The notes under the pieces were generated by a model that was not told the origin of the DNA, did no database searches, and saw only the letters and a list, made by a program, of their open reading frames with translations. Position numbers and translations under genes: made by a program. Below are positions 17,518-25,945 of a stretch of DNA of 64,000 nucleotides, piece by piece (position 1 is the stretch's first letter; every line of letters starts with the position of its first letter). Source of the DNA: Bosea vestrisii (GTDB lineage: Bacteria > Pseudomonadota > Alphaproteobacteria > Rhizobiales > Beijerinckiaceae); assembly GCF_030144325.1 (NCBI RefSeq), contig NZ_CP126307.1:4554001-4618000 (forward strand), given 5' to 3'.

Positions 17518-17630
17518 GCGTCATTCTCGGGCGAAGCGAAGCGCAGACCCGAGAATCTTATGACGAGAGGGCGCTGGTCGGAGGCTCATCCTGCCTGAGA
17601 TGCTCGGGTCAAGCCCGAGCATGACGGCGG
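17518..17630. repeat. Extragenic palindrome pair (GTCATTCTCGGGC / GCTCGGGTCAAGCCCGAGC family)
   Basis: First hairpin: GTCATTCTCGGGCGAAGCGA... paired with CCCGAGAATCTTATGAC (17520-17564). Second hairpin: GATGCTCGGGTCAAGCCCGA GCATGACG (about 17600-17627). Related copies lie at 47711-47792 and 52169-52212. Here it separates convergent genes and may terminate both. Confidence 0.8.
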
Positions 17631-17637
17631 TGCCTCG

Positions 17638-18891
17638 CTACTTCCCGGCGGGCGGGCTCGGCGCCTTCGGCCGCCGGCTGAGCGGTGCTACGGGCCGCTC
17701 GGTGCGGTATTGGCCGCGCGCGATCGCGGTGAACAGCAGGGCAACCGCGGTCAGCGTCATCAGCCACCAGGTCTGGAACGAGGCGAAGCCGAGGGCCGCC
17801 AGCGCGAAGGCTGTGACATAGGCCGCGACGCCGCCGGCGGCGAGCGCGCCGGGCATGCGACCTGCGGCGCTGACCGCGAAATAGAGGCAGAGCGCGCTCG
17901 TCGCCGCGCCAACCAGGCCGAGCTCGTACCAGGTCTCGAACAGGATCGTGGTCGGCACCTCGAGCGGCAGTGCGCCGGTGGTGCGTCCACGCAGGACCGT
18001 ATCGAGCCCATGCCCGGTGATGAGCTGCACCGGGCGGCTGGAGATGATGTCGGCCCAGATGTCGAGGCCGATGCCGACCGTACTGAACACCGCGGGGGAG
18101 AGCCGGAAGAACGGCAGCAGCAGGAAAGGCAGGAGCGGGGCGAGCAGCATCAGCCCGGCCATGATGCCGCCCATCAGCCTGGCGCCGACGACGCGGTTGG
18201 CACTGACCGCGCCGAAGGCGATCGCGCCGCACAGCATCGCCATCGCCTCGCCATCCTCGATCCGCGAGAGCGCGAGCAGGCCGACCACCAGCGCCAGTCC
18301 CAACGCGGTCAGGCCGCGCTCACGCGAGAGCAGCCAGGCGAGCGCCGGCCAGGCCATGATCAAGACAACGCTGACGCCGCGCTCGACGCTGCCGGCGGCG
18401 GTGGCGGCTCGCGAGTCGATCGGGCTCAGCGCCTCGGTCAGGAGCAGGCCGAGCGCGAAGATCGCAGCGACGCCGGCGCCGAGCGCCGCGAGGTTGAGGT
18501 TCGAGGCCCGCATGCGCTCGGGCAGAGCGGCGGCACCGGCAAAGCCGAGCGCCACGGCGAGGAAGAGATTGGCCGCCTTCTCGGTGGCCGAGCCGGTATA
18601 GGGGCTCCAGACCAGCGAGAGCACGGCCCAGCCGACCAGCGCCCAGATCGTCACGCCGGCGCGGCTGAAGAGCGACGCCCTGATATTGCCGGCGAACCAG
18701 CGCGGCGCCTCGATCAACGCGGCGATCGCCAGCAGGATGACGCCGATCGGCACCAGCACGACGGCGGCACGGCGTGACACCAGCGAGGCCAGCGGCAAGG
18801 CAAGCGCGAGCGTCGCAAAGCCGATGCGGCGCAGGAGCAGCGCGGCATCGGTCGCGGGATCGAGGGGCGTCTGGGCGTTCGGACGGATCAT
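17638..18891 (-). CDS. O-antigen ligase/polymerase-like integral membrane protein
   Basis: A 417-residue protein made almost entirely of hydrophobic helices (about ten to twelve), with one polar loop containing SRPVQLITGHGLDTVLRGRTTGALPLEVPTTILFETWYELGLVG. The GHG and the E-x-WYELG sequence in a late periplasmic loop resemble the Wzy_C/RfaL ligase superfamily, which transfers or polymerises surface glycans in the periplasm. No glycosyltransferases lie beside it, so the donor is unknown. I chose the ATG at 18891; an in-frame start 60 bases upstream is possible and neither has a strong ribosome site. Convergent with the ABC operon. Confidence 0.65.
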   Translation of the reverse strand: MIRPNAQTPLDPATDAALLLRRIGFATLALALPLASLVSRRAAVVLVPIGVILLAIAALIEAPRWFAGNIRASLFSRAGVTIWALVGWAVLSLVWSPYTGSATEKAANLFLAVALGFAGAAALPERMRASNLNLAALGAGVAAIFALGLLLTEALSPIDSRAATAAGSVERGVSVVLIMAWPALAWLLSRERGLTALGLALVVGLLALSRIEDGEAMAMLCGAIAFGAVSANRVVGARLMGGIMAGLMLLAPLLPFLLLPFFRLSPAVFSTVGIGLDIWADIISSRPVQLITGHGLDTVLRGRTTGALPLEVPTTILFETWYELGLVGAATSALCLYFAVSAAGRMPGALAAGGVAAYVTAFALAALGFASFQTWWLMTLTAVALLFTAIARGQYRTERPVAPLSRRPKAPSPPAGK

Positions 18892-19071
18892 GGGCAAGCG
18901 GGTACTCGGCGAGCCGCGTCCGGCCAGGATGCCGGGAACAGCCCACGCCACCCTAGCGCCTGCCTCGAGCTTCGACTGTAGGTGCGCTGCAACACTGGCA
19001 AAGCATCTCGCGCAGTTTGGAACACCTAAAGTTCACTGGTCGCGCGAGCCGTTCCGTGGGATGAAAGGGCG

Positions 19072-19590
19072 ATGACTGCTCCGCTCGCCGCGATCGTCTA
19101 TTCCACCGGCTTCCCCATCGACGAGTTGATGGCGGAGGTGGCCGATACCCTGAAGCGCGAGGCCGTTCGGCTCGGCGGCGTCGTCCAGCACAACAATGGT
19201 GACTGCGCGAGCGGTTGCGCCAGCATGGCGCTCGAGGATCTCGCCTCGGGCAAGCTCTTTCCGATCAGCGAGGATCGCGGCGCCGGCTCGGCCGGTTGCC
19301 GGCTCGATGCAGCCGGGCTCGCCGCCGCAGGCGCCGCCGTCTCTGGCGCGCTCTCCGGTCCGGTCGACCTCGTGATCGTCAACAAGTTTGGCAAGCAGGA
19401 GGTTCTCGGCCAGGGCCTGCGCGCCGAGATCGCCGCCGGCGTCGTCGCCGGACTGCCGCTGCTGACCGCCGTGCGCGACGACATGCTCGCCGCCTGGTCG
19501 GAGTTCGCAGGCGAAGACTGGCAGCGCCTGCCGCCCGAATCTGCCGCCGTGACGGACTGGGCGATGGCAGCGCTGCGCCAGCCGGCCTGA
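19072..19590 (+). CDS. DUF2478 family protein (putative molybdenum-related NTPase-like)
   Basis: A 172-residue protein of the DUF2478 family. It begins with a beta strand and loop (LAAIVYSTGFPIDELMAEVA) in the place where relatives carry a nucleotide-binding loop, followed by GCRLDAAGL and the strand-loop LVIVNKFGKQE, a family hallmark. Members are typically found beside molybdate transport or molybdoenzyme genes; no activity is proven. Here it lies 21 bases upstream of fdhD and in line with mobA, consistent with a role in molybdenum cofactor supply for the formate dehydrogenase. Confidence 0.75.
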   Translation: MTAPLAAIVYSTGFPIDELMAEVADTLKREAVRLGGVVQHNNGDCASGCASMALEDLASGKLFPISEDRGAGSAGCRLDAAGLAAAGAAVSGALSGPVDLVIVNKFGKQEVLGQGLRAEIAAGVVAGLPLLTAVRDDMLAAWSEFAGEDWQRLPPESAAVTDWAMAALRQPA

Positions 19591-19611
19591 CGGCTCGCAA
19601 GGAGCTACCTC

Positions 19612-20502
19612 GTGCCTGTTGGCAGCGACTTCCTCGACGACTACCTGATCCGGCCCGATCCAGCGGCTGCTCGCCTCGGCGCGACGGTTGCCGGCATCGA
19701 CCATAGCGGCGCCCGCGTCGAGACCCGGGTCGTCACCGAGCGGGCGCTGACGCTCTACCTGAACAGCCAGGAGATCGTCACCATGATGACGATCGGCGAC
19801 CACCCCGAGTACCTCGCGCTTGGCTATCTCCTCAACCAGAACATGCTCAGGCGTGGCGACCCGGTCGAGGCAGTCGACTATGACGAGGAGCTCGAGGTCG
19901 TTGTGGTCCGCACGCCCGAGCGCACCGATTTCGAGCAGAAGCTGAAGAAGAAGACGCTGACCTCGGGCTGTGCCCAGGGCACCGCCTTCGGCGACCTGAT
20001 GGAGGCGATCGACGAGATCGTCCTGCCCAAGGCCGAGCTGCGCACAAGCTGGCTCTATGCGCTGACCCGCAAGATCAACACCACGCCCTCGCTTTATCTG
20101 GAGGCCGGCGCGATCCATGGCTGCGTGCTCTGCGAGCGCGACAAGCCATTGGTCTACATGGAGGATGTCGGCCGCCACAACGCCGTCGACAAGGTCGCCG
20201 GCTGGCTCTTCCGCCACGATGTCGATCCCGGCAGGATGATCTTCTACACCACCGGCCGCCTGACCTCGGAAATGGTGATCAAGACGGTGCGCATGGGCAT
20301 CCCGATCCTGGTCTCGCGCTCGGGCTTCACCGAATGGGGCGTCGAGCTCGCCCGCAAGGCCGGCCTGACCCTGATCGGGCGGGCCCGCGGCAAGCGCTTC
20401 CTGGCGCTGGCCGGCGAAGATCGGATCGTCTTCGACCAGGACCCGGACAGCGTCGAGGAGGAAGGCGGCAAGCATCGCCGCAAGGGATCTGGTGATGACT
20501 GA
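19612..20502 (+). CDS. fdhD: Formate dehydrogenase accessory sulfurtransferase FdhD
   Basis: A 296-residue protein that passes sulfur from a cysteine desulfurase to the molybdenum cofactor of formate dehydrogenase, a step required for activity. The catalytic Cys120 in TLTSGCAQGTAFGD corresponds to the conserved sulfur-carrying site; the cofactor-binding EDVGRHNAVDKV and TTGRLTSEMVIK blocks are present. GTG start at 19612 with AAGGAG eight bases upstream. It overlaps mobA by eight bases, which couples sulfuration and guanylation of the cofactor. The enzyme it serves is encoded at 32906-37587. Confidence 0.95.
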   Translation: MPVGSDFLDDYLIRPDPAAARLGATVAGIDHSGARVETRVVTERALTLYLNSQEIVTMMTIGDHPEYLALGYLLNQNMLRRGDPVEAVDYDEELEVVVVRTPERTDFEQKLKKKTLTSGCAQGTAFGDLMEAIDEIVLPKAELRTSWLYALTRKINTTPSLYLEAGAIHGCVLCERDKPLVYMEDVGRHNAVDKVAGWLFRHDVDPGRMIFYTTGRLTSEMVIKTVRMGIPILVSRSGFTEWGVELARKAGLTLIGRARGKRFLALAGEDRIVFDQDPDSVEEEGGKHRRKGSGDD

Positions 20503-21127
20503 GACCAGCCCGGTAACCCTCGGCCTCCTGCTCGCCGGCGGGCTCGCCCGCCGCATGGGCGGTGGCGACAAGCCGCTGCGCACCATCGCCGGCCGCACTA
20601 TCCTCGCCCATGTCATCGAGCGGCTTGGGTCCCAATGTGACGGGCTCCTGCTCAACGCCAATGGCGACCCGGCCCGCTTCGCCGATTACGGCCTGCCGGT
20701 CGTCGCCGACAGTGTGCCGGATTTCGCCGGGCCGCTCGCCGGCATCCTAGCCGGGCTCGATTGGCTCGCGGCGAACCGGCCGGGCGCGCAATGGCTGGTC
20801 AGCGTCGCCGCCGACACGCCCTTCATCCCGCGCGATCTGGTGGCGCGGCTGCATGCGGCGCGTACGCAGGCGAATGTCCCGCTCGCCTGCGCTGCCTCGG
20901 GCGGCTGGACCCATCCGGTGATCGGGCTCTGGCCGGTCGCGCTGCGCGAGGAACTGCGCCATGCGCTCACTGTCGAGGACGAGCGCAAGATCGACCGCTG
21001 GACCGCGCGCCACGGTGTCGTTCCGGTCGAATGGCCGGTGACGCCGGTCGATCCGTTCTTTAACGCCAACCGGCCCGATGATCTCGCCGAGGCCGAGCGG
21101 CTGCATGCCGCGCTCGGCGACGCTTGA
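20495..21127 (+). CDS. mobA: Molybdenum cofactor guanylyltransferase
   Basis: A 210-residue enzyme adding GMP to molybdopterin to form the MGD cofactor used by formate dehydrogenase. The nucleotide-binding motif LLAGGLARRMGGGDKPL is at the N terminus, with SDSVPDFAGPLAGIL-type and VSVADTPFIPRDLV-type blocks after it and the C-terminal FFNANRPDDLAEAE. I chose the ATG at 20495 with AGGGA upstream; a GTG one codon earlier is equally possible. It overlaps fdhD. mobB and moeA are about 17 kb away, after the structural genes. Confidence 0.93.
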   Translation: MTETSPVTLGLLLAGGLARRMGGGDKPLRTIAGRTILAHVIERLGSQCDGLLLNANGDPARFADYGLPVVADSVPDFAGPLAGILAGLDWLAANRPGAQWLVSVAADTPFIPRDLVARLHAARTQANVPLACAASGGWTHPVIGLWPVALREELRHALTVEDERKIDRWTARHGVVPVEWPVTPVDPFFNANRPDDLAEAERLHAALGDA

Positions 21128-21197
21128 TCGCGGACGGTACCGCCCCTAGATTCAACCGATAAGCGAAGCTTATTCGCCTGCCTCTGGGGGAAGTCGC

Positions 21198-21320
21198 ATG
21201 AAGTCCTTTGTCATCGCCGTCGCCTTCGCTGCGATTGCCGCCTATGGCGCGAGCCTGGTGCTGGCGACCTATCAGCGCCCCGTCGACGTCGCCTACGCGA
21301 CCAGCAGCGTTCGACTCTGA
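21198..21320 (+). CDS. Small single-span membrane protein (40 aa)
   Basis: ATG at 21198 with CTGGGGGAAG upstream, TGA at 21318-21320. One N-terminal hydrophobic helix (SFVIAVAFAAIAAYGASLVL) is followed by a short polar tail with TYQRPVDVAYA. It could be a signal-anchor protein with the tail in the periplasm. Too short for most ORF callers. Support is the good ribosome site, the membrane-like composition and alphaproteobacterial codon use. Function unknown; it stands alone between mobA and a convergent START-domain gene. Confidence 0.6.
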   Translation: MKSFVIAVAFAAIAAYGASLVLATYQRPVDVAYATSSVRL

Positions 21321-21330
21321 CGCGTCCGGC

Positions 21331-21735
21331 TTAGCCTTCCAGTAGCGCTTTCAAGCGCGCGAGATCGGCGGCCACCCATTCGGCGTCGCGCGCGAACGCA
21401 TCCTCTGTCATCTCCGGGCGCCGGAACAGCGTGAACACCACTTCGCTGCCGCTGCCATTGCCGAGTACGCGCATCGGGTTGTGCATCGCTGCGCCCGCAT
21501 CAGGAACGACGGCGTGGTCGAGGATGCCGTAGGGGTTGGGCTCGCTGAACATCACGCGCATCGGCCCCATCGGCGTCTTCGCGCGATAGGTCATGCCCTC
21601 GACATGGTGGAATTCGCCGCCGAGCCCCTCCGCCCATTTCGGGAAGTTCATGGGCTCGGCGAGGAAGCCATAGACCTCCTCGATCGGCCTGTTGATCGCG
21701 ATGCTGATATGACGCGCTGGCAGGACGGGCATCAT
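21331..21735 (-). CDS. SRPBCC (START-like) family protein
   Basis: A 134-residue protein with the helix-grip signature at the N terminus (SIAINRPIEEVYGFLAEPMNFPKWAEGL) and the terminal helix WVAADLARLKALLEG, as in polyketide cyclase/dehydrase-like proteins. These bind hydrophobic ligands; the ligand here is unknown. I chose the ATG at 21735 because GAGAGGAGAAG precedes it; the frame starts at 21777 but without such a signal. Convergent with the 40-residue membrane protein and divergent from the VOC gene. Confidence 0.75.
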   Translation of the reverse strand: MMPVLPARHISIAINRPIEEVYGFLAEPMNFPKWAEGLGGEFHHVEGMTYRAKTPMGPMRVMFSEPNPYGILDHAVVPDAGAAMHNPMRVLGNGSGSEVVFTLFRRPEMTEDAFARDAEWVAADLARLKALLEG

Positions 21736-21893
21736 CGCTTCTCCTCTCTTTTGGCCTTTAGAACATAACATGAACAAAATCGGATGTCATCGCGTATCGG
21801 TGATGGGCTGTGTCCGAGCCTGCCGCGGGTCGATCAAGATTCCGCCGGCTTCGCCAGCCCTTTTGCCAGCGGCGACGGATGAGGAGATTCGCG

Positions 21894-22381
21894 ATGGAGC
21901 AGAGTATCGGCGTCGGCCTGACGATTTTCGTGCAGCATGGGCGCGAGCAGCAGGCCGCGGACTTCTACAGCGAGGCGTTCGAAGCACGGCAGCTCAAGAC
22001 ATACAGGGTCGACGGCGAGATCGCCGGGGTCGACATGCTGATGGGGGAACGCGGATCTCCGTCGCCGGCTCCAATCCGCGCCGCGAGGAGGAGCCGTCCT
22101 ATGGCGGTCCGTTCTTCCCCAAGGCGGCCGGCGCGGTCAGCACGATCGTCCAGCTCACGGTGCCGGATATCGAGGCCTGCTTCGCACAGGCGATCGTCGC
22201 CGGGGCCGCGCTGCGTGACCGGGTCCAGACCGATGTCGAGGGACGACGGGTCGCCTCGCTTTTCGACCCGTTCGGGCACATCTGGGTGCTGATCGAGCGG
22301 CAGGAGGGGCCGACGAGAGTGGCCCCCGATCAGCTCGCAGTGCAGGCTGATCGGCCGAGCAGCCTTAACCTGCAGAACTAG
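21894..22381 (+). pseudogene. VOC (glyoxalase-like) family protein with a one-base frameshift
   Basis: ATG at 21894 follows GAGGAG. The first half (GVGLTIFVQHGREQQAADFY ... VDMLMG) is a beta-alpha-beta module in one frame. After the five-G run at 22043-22047 the second module (STIVQLTVPDIEACFAQAI ... DPFGHIWVLIE) continues in another frame to TAG at 22379-22381. Adding one G restores a 162-residue protein of usual length, with VAGSNPRREEEPSYGGPFFP joining the halves. Similar proteins are called PhnB/glyoxalase-like; substrate unknown. A sequencing error is as likely as true inactivation. Confidence 0.75.
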
Positions 22382-22385
22382 AACC

Positions 22386-23519
<1,134 letters not shown>

Positions 23520-23547
23520 GATGGTGGGCTCCGATTGTTGCGCGACG

Positions 23548-23778
23548 CTAGGCCGCGGCCTTGCGGATGTGGAAGACCAGCAGCTCGCCCTCGCTGCTGC
23601 TGAGTTCGATCGCGTCGCCGGTCTCGCGCATCAGATTCGGGATGTCGATTGCCGCCATCGGATCGGTGCATTCGACAAGGAACAGATCGCCCGGCGCTGC
23701 GCCTTTCAGCGCCTTGCGCACGCGCAGGGCCGGAAGAGGGCACTTCAGGCCGCGCAGGTTGAGCGGAATGGCAGACAT
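23548..23778 (-). CDS. TusA/SirA-type sulfurtransferase
   Basis: A 76-residue sulfur carrier. The active Cys is in LRGLKCPLPALRVRKAL, the diagnostic CPxP helix start, followed by the beta strand FLVECTDPMAAIDIPNLM. TusA-like proteins accept persulfide from IscS-type desulfurases and pass it to tRNA thiolation, molybdenum cofactor or FdhD-type acceptors. Mrp follows 28 bases downstream on the same strand. Nearby fdhD and formate dehydrogenase genes make a role in cofactor sulfuration plausible but unproven. Confidence 0.88.
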   Translation of the reverse strand: MSAIPLNLRGLKCPLPALRVRKALKGAAPGDLFLVECTDPMAAIDIPNLMRETGDAIELSSSEGELLVFHIRKAAA

Positions 23779-23847
23779 GAGCGAAGGCCGATCGAACGAG
23801 GCAGCGCTTCATATGATGGCTTTTCGCGTGGGAGCAACAGGCGAGTA

Positions 23848-24010
23848 TCCCTTCTCCCCCTGCGGGAGAAGGTGGCGCGAAGCGCCGGATGAGGGGTCGC
23901 GCTGCCTTGTCCGGATTTTGCGCATGCCAACTGCCAACGCGGCAATCGTTGCGCGACCCCTCATCCGTCTCGGCTTCGCCGAGCCACCTTCTCCCGCAGG
24001 GGGAGAAGGG
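23848..24010. repeat. Extragenic inverted-repeat element (same family as 583-730)
   Basis: CCCTTCTCCCCCTGCGGGAG, GGTGGCGCGAAGCGCC and GATGAGGGGTCGCG on the left (about 23849-23902) are mirrored by GCGACCCCTCATCCG, CGGCTTCGCCGAG and CCACCTTCTCCCGCAGGGGG on the right (about 23953-24010). The loop (about 23903-23952) is unrelated. It separates divergent tusA-like and WD40 genes. Confidence 0.8.
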
Positions 24011-24053
24011 AGGGCCGTCTTGCCAAGACCATTTGAAGCGACATGATCGGCGC

Positions 24054-25325
24054 ATGATGAGGATCGCCTTTGTGCTGCTGACGCTCGCCTATGGCGGCAT
24101 CGCCACCGCCCAGGAACTGCGCGGCCATGGCGGTCCGGTGCGCGCCGCTGCCGTCTCGGCCGATGGCGCGGTGGCCCTGACCGGCTCCTTCGACCAGTCG
24201 GCGATCCTCTGGGATCTCGCGCGCGGCAGCGCCATCAAGGTGCTGCGCTTCCATCAGGGGGCGGTCAACGCCGCCGTCGCGGTCAACGGCCTCGGCTTCG
24301 CCACCGGCGGCGAGGATGGCAGGATCGCGCTCTGGCGCGGTGATGCGCCCGAGCCGGCCAAGGTCATCGAGGGGCATAAGGGGCCGGTCGCCGCGCTGGC
24401 GATCTCGCCGGAGGGGCAGCATCTCGCTTCCGCCTCCTGGGACGGGACGGTCCGGGTCACAGCGCTCGCCGACGATTCTGCGCGCGTGCTCGAAGGCCAT
24501 CAGGGGCCGGTCAACGGCGTCGCCTTCGCGCCGGGCGGCATGGTTGTCTCGTCAGGTTATGACGCGAGCTTGCGGCTCTGGCCCGCCGATGGCGGCGCGC
24601 CGCTGATCGTCACCACGCCGGTGCCGCTCAACGGCGTCGTCACTGCGTCCGATGGCGAGATCGCGGTAGCCGCCGCCGATGGCGGCCTTCGCCTGTTCGG
24701 GCCGGACGGAGCCCAGCGCGCCGAGATCGCAGTCGGCGAGACGCCATTGATTGCACTCGCCATCTCACCCGATGGCGCGACCATCGCTGCCGGCGGCCTG
24801 CGCGGCCAGGTCGCGCTGATCGATCGCAGGACGCGCACCATCCGCGCCACGCTGGTCGGGCCGGGCCTGCCGGTCTGGTCGCTCGCCTTCCTGCCGGACG
24901 GCAGACAATTGCTCTCCGGCGGTGCCGACCGTTTGGTCCGGCGCTGGAACGCCGTCACTGGCGAGCATGTCGGCGCGGTGGTGCCGCGCGCCGGCGAGGA
25001 TGCGCTCGCCGCCTTCCGGGGCGAGCGCGGCGCCGAGGTCTTCCGCGCCTGCGCGGCTTGCCACACCCTGACGCCAGCGGATGGCAATCGGGCCGGTCCG
25101 ACCCTGCACGGCATCTTCGGCCGCCGCATCGCCACCGCGCCAAACTATGCCTATTCCGACGCGCTCAAGGGCATGGACATCGTCTGGAGCAAGGAGAGCG
25201 TGGCGAAATTGTTCGAGATCGGCCCGAACGCCTACACGCCCGGCACCAAGATGCCGGAGCAGACCATCGGCTCGGCTGAGGACCGGCAGGCGCTGGTCGA
25301 CTGGCTGGAGAAGGTGACGCAGTAG
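24054..25325 (+). CDS. WD40 beta-propeller fused to a class I cytochrome c domain
   Basis: A 423-residue exported protein: signal peptide (IAFVLLTLAYGGIATAQ), about seven WD40-like blades between residues 20 and 315 (ILWDLA, ALWRG, LRLWPADG, VRRWNAV at blade ends), then a mono-heme cytochrome c with CAACH at residues 333-337, GPTLHGIFGR after it and the axial Met in TKMPEQ. Acting in the periplasm, it may transfer electrons in a complex scaffolded by the propeller. The partner is not identifiable; the adjacent formate dehydrogenase cluster is one candidate. ATG at 24054 has a poor ribosome site; 24057 is an alternative. Confidence 0.85.
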   Translation: MMRIAFVLLTLAYGGIATAQELRGHGGPVRAAAVSADGAVALTGSFDQSAILWDLARGSAIKVLRFHQGAVNAAVAVNGLGFATGGEDGRIALWRGDAPEPAKVIEGHKGPVAALAISPEGQHLASASWDGTVRVTALADDSARVLEGHQGPVNGVAFAPGGMVVSSGYDASLRLWPADGGAPLIVTTPVPLNGVVTASDGEIAVAAADGGLRLFGPDGAQRAEIAVGETPLIALAISPDGATIAAGGLRGQVALIDRRTRTIRATLVGPGLPVWSLAFLPDGRQLLSGGADRLVRRWNAVTGEHVGAVVPRAGEDALAAFRGERGAEVFRACAACHTLTPADGNRAGPTLHGIFGRRIATAPNYAYSDALKGMDIVWSKESVAKLFEIGPNAYTPGTKMPEQTIGSAEDRQALVDWLEKVTQ

Positions 25326-25333
25326 GCCGAACC

Positions 25334-25618
25334 TCAGGCCGGCACCAGCGTCAGCTTCATGCCGAGGGCGCGCGTCGCCTTGGACAAGGTTTCCAGCGTC
25401 GGATTACCGCCGGCGCGGAAGGCCTTGTAGATCGTCTCGCGGCTGATACCGGATTCTTCGGCAAATGTGGTGACACCGCGTGCCCGTGCGATGTCGCCGA
25501 GCGCGACCGCGATGAAAGCGGGGTCGCCATCTTCAAGGGCGGCTTCCAGATAAGCGACCTGCTCATCTTGTGTCGCGAGATGGTTCTGGATGTCGAAGGG
25601 GCGAGTCTCGTCTGCCAT
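25334..25618 (-). CDS. Addiction-module antidote protein, HTH type (TIGR02684-like)
   Basis: A 94-residue antitoxin. The hallmark start FDIQNHLATQDEQVAYLEAALEDGDPAFIAVALGDIARARG leads to a Cro-type helix-turn-helix (TTFAEESGISRETIYKAF) and a C-terminal strand (TRALGMKLTLVPA). It should neutralise the toxin encoded immediately upstream and repress their promoter. Its ATG lies one base after the toxin stop, so translation is coupled. The pair sits on the minus strand downstream of the 4Fe-4S gene, an insertion that looks acquired. Confidence 0.88.
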   Translation of the reverse strand: MADETRPFDIQNHLATQDEQVAYLEAALEDGDPAFIAVALGDIARARGVTTFAEESGISRETIYKAFRAGGNPTLETLSKATRALGMKLTLVPA

Positions 25619-25619
25619 T

Positions 25620-25910
25620 TCAATACTCCGCCGCCATCTGCTTGGCTCGGGCTATGTCGTTCGCCTGCGTTCGCTTATCGCCGCCACAGAGAAGAATGAT
25701 CAGCTCTTTGCCGCGCTGGACGAAGTAGACCCGGTAGCCGGGCCCGTAATCGACCCGCATTTCGCTCATGCCTTCGCCGACCGGCTTGACGTCGCCGGGA
25801 TTGCCGAGTTCGAGCCGGCGTAGCCGAACGAGGATGCGTGCCTTGGCCGCGTTGTCGCGGAGGTCCTCGAGCCATGTCGAGAAGACCGCCGTCTGACGAA
25901 GCTCAGGTAT
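25620..25910 (-). CDS. RelE/ParE-type toxin (TIGR02683-like) with AUA in the start position
   Basis: The frame from 25910 to TGA at 25622-25620 encodes 96 residues: PELRQTAVFSTWLEDLRDNA, ARILVRLRRLELGNPGDVKP, VGEGMSEMRVDYGPGYRVYF and LLCGGDKRTQANDIARAK, the complete RelE-fold toxin with its usual conserved positions. No ATG, GTG or TTG exists in frame before residue 46. Homology begins exactly at an ATA codon (25910-25908), where ATG would give MPELRQT. Toxins of this type cleave mRNA at the ribosome. It is either expressed weakly from AUA, inactive, or a base error. The antitoxin follows. Confidence 0.75.
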   Translation of the reverse strand: MPELRQTAVFSTWLEDLRDNAAKARILVRLRRLELGNPGDVKPVGEGMSEMRVDYGPGYRVYFVQRGKELIILLCGGDKRTQANDIARAKQMAAEY

Positions 25911-25945
25911 GTGTACTATGATACACGAATTTGCGGCGTTGTCAT
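25911..25945 (-). promoter_or_regulatory. Toxin-antitoxin promoter with palindromic operator
   Basis: Minus strand -35 ATGACA (25945-25940), 16-base spacer, -10 TATCAT (25923-25918). Seven bases after the -10 is the ATA at the head of the toxin frame, so the transcript would be leaderless. The palindrome GTGTACTATGATACAC (25911-25926; five-base perfect arms) covers the -10 and is a natural site for the HTH antitoxin. The -35 begins right after the stop of the 4Fe-4S gene. Confidence 0.6.
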
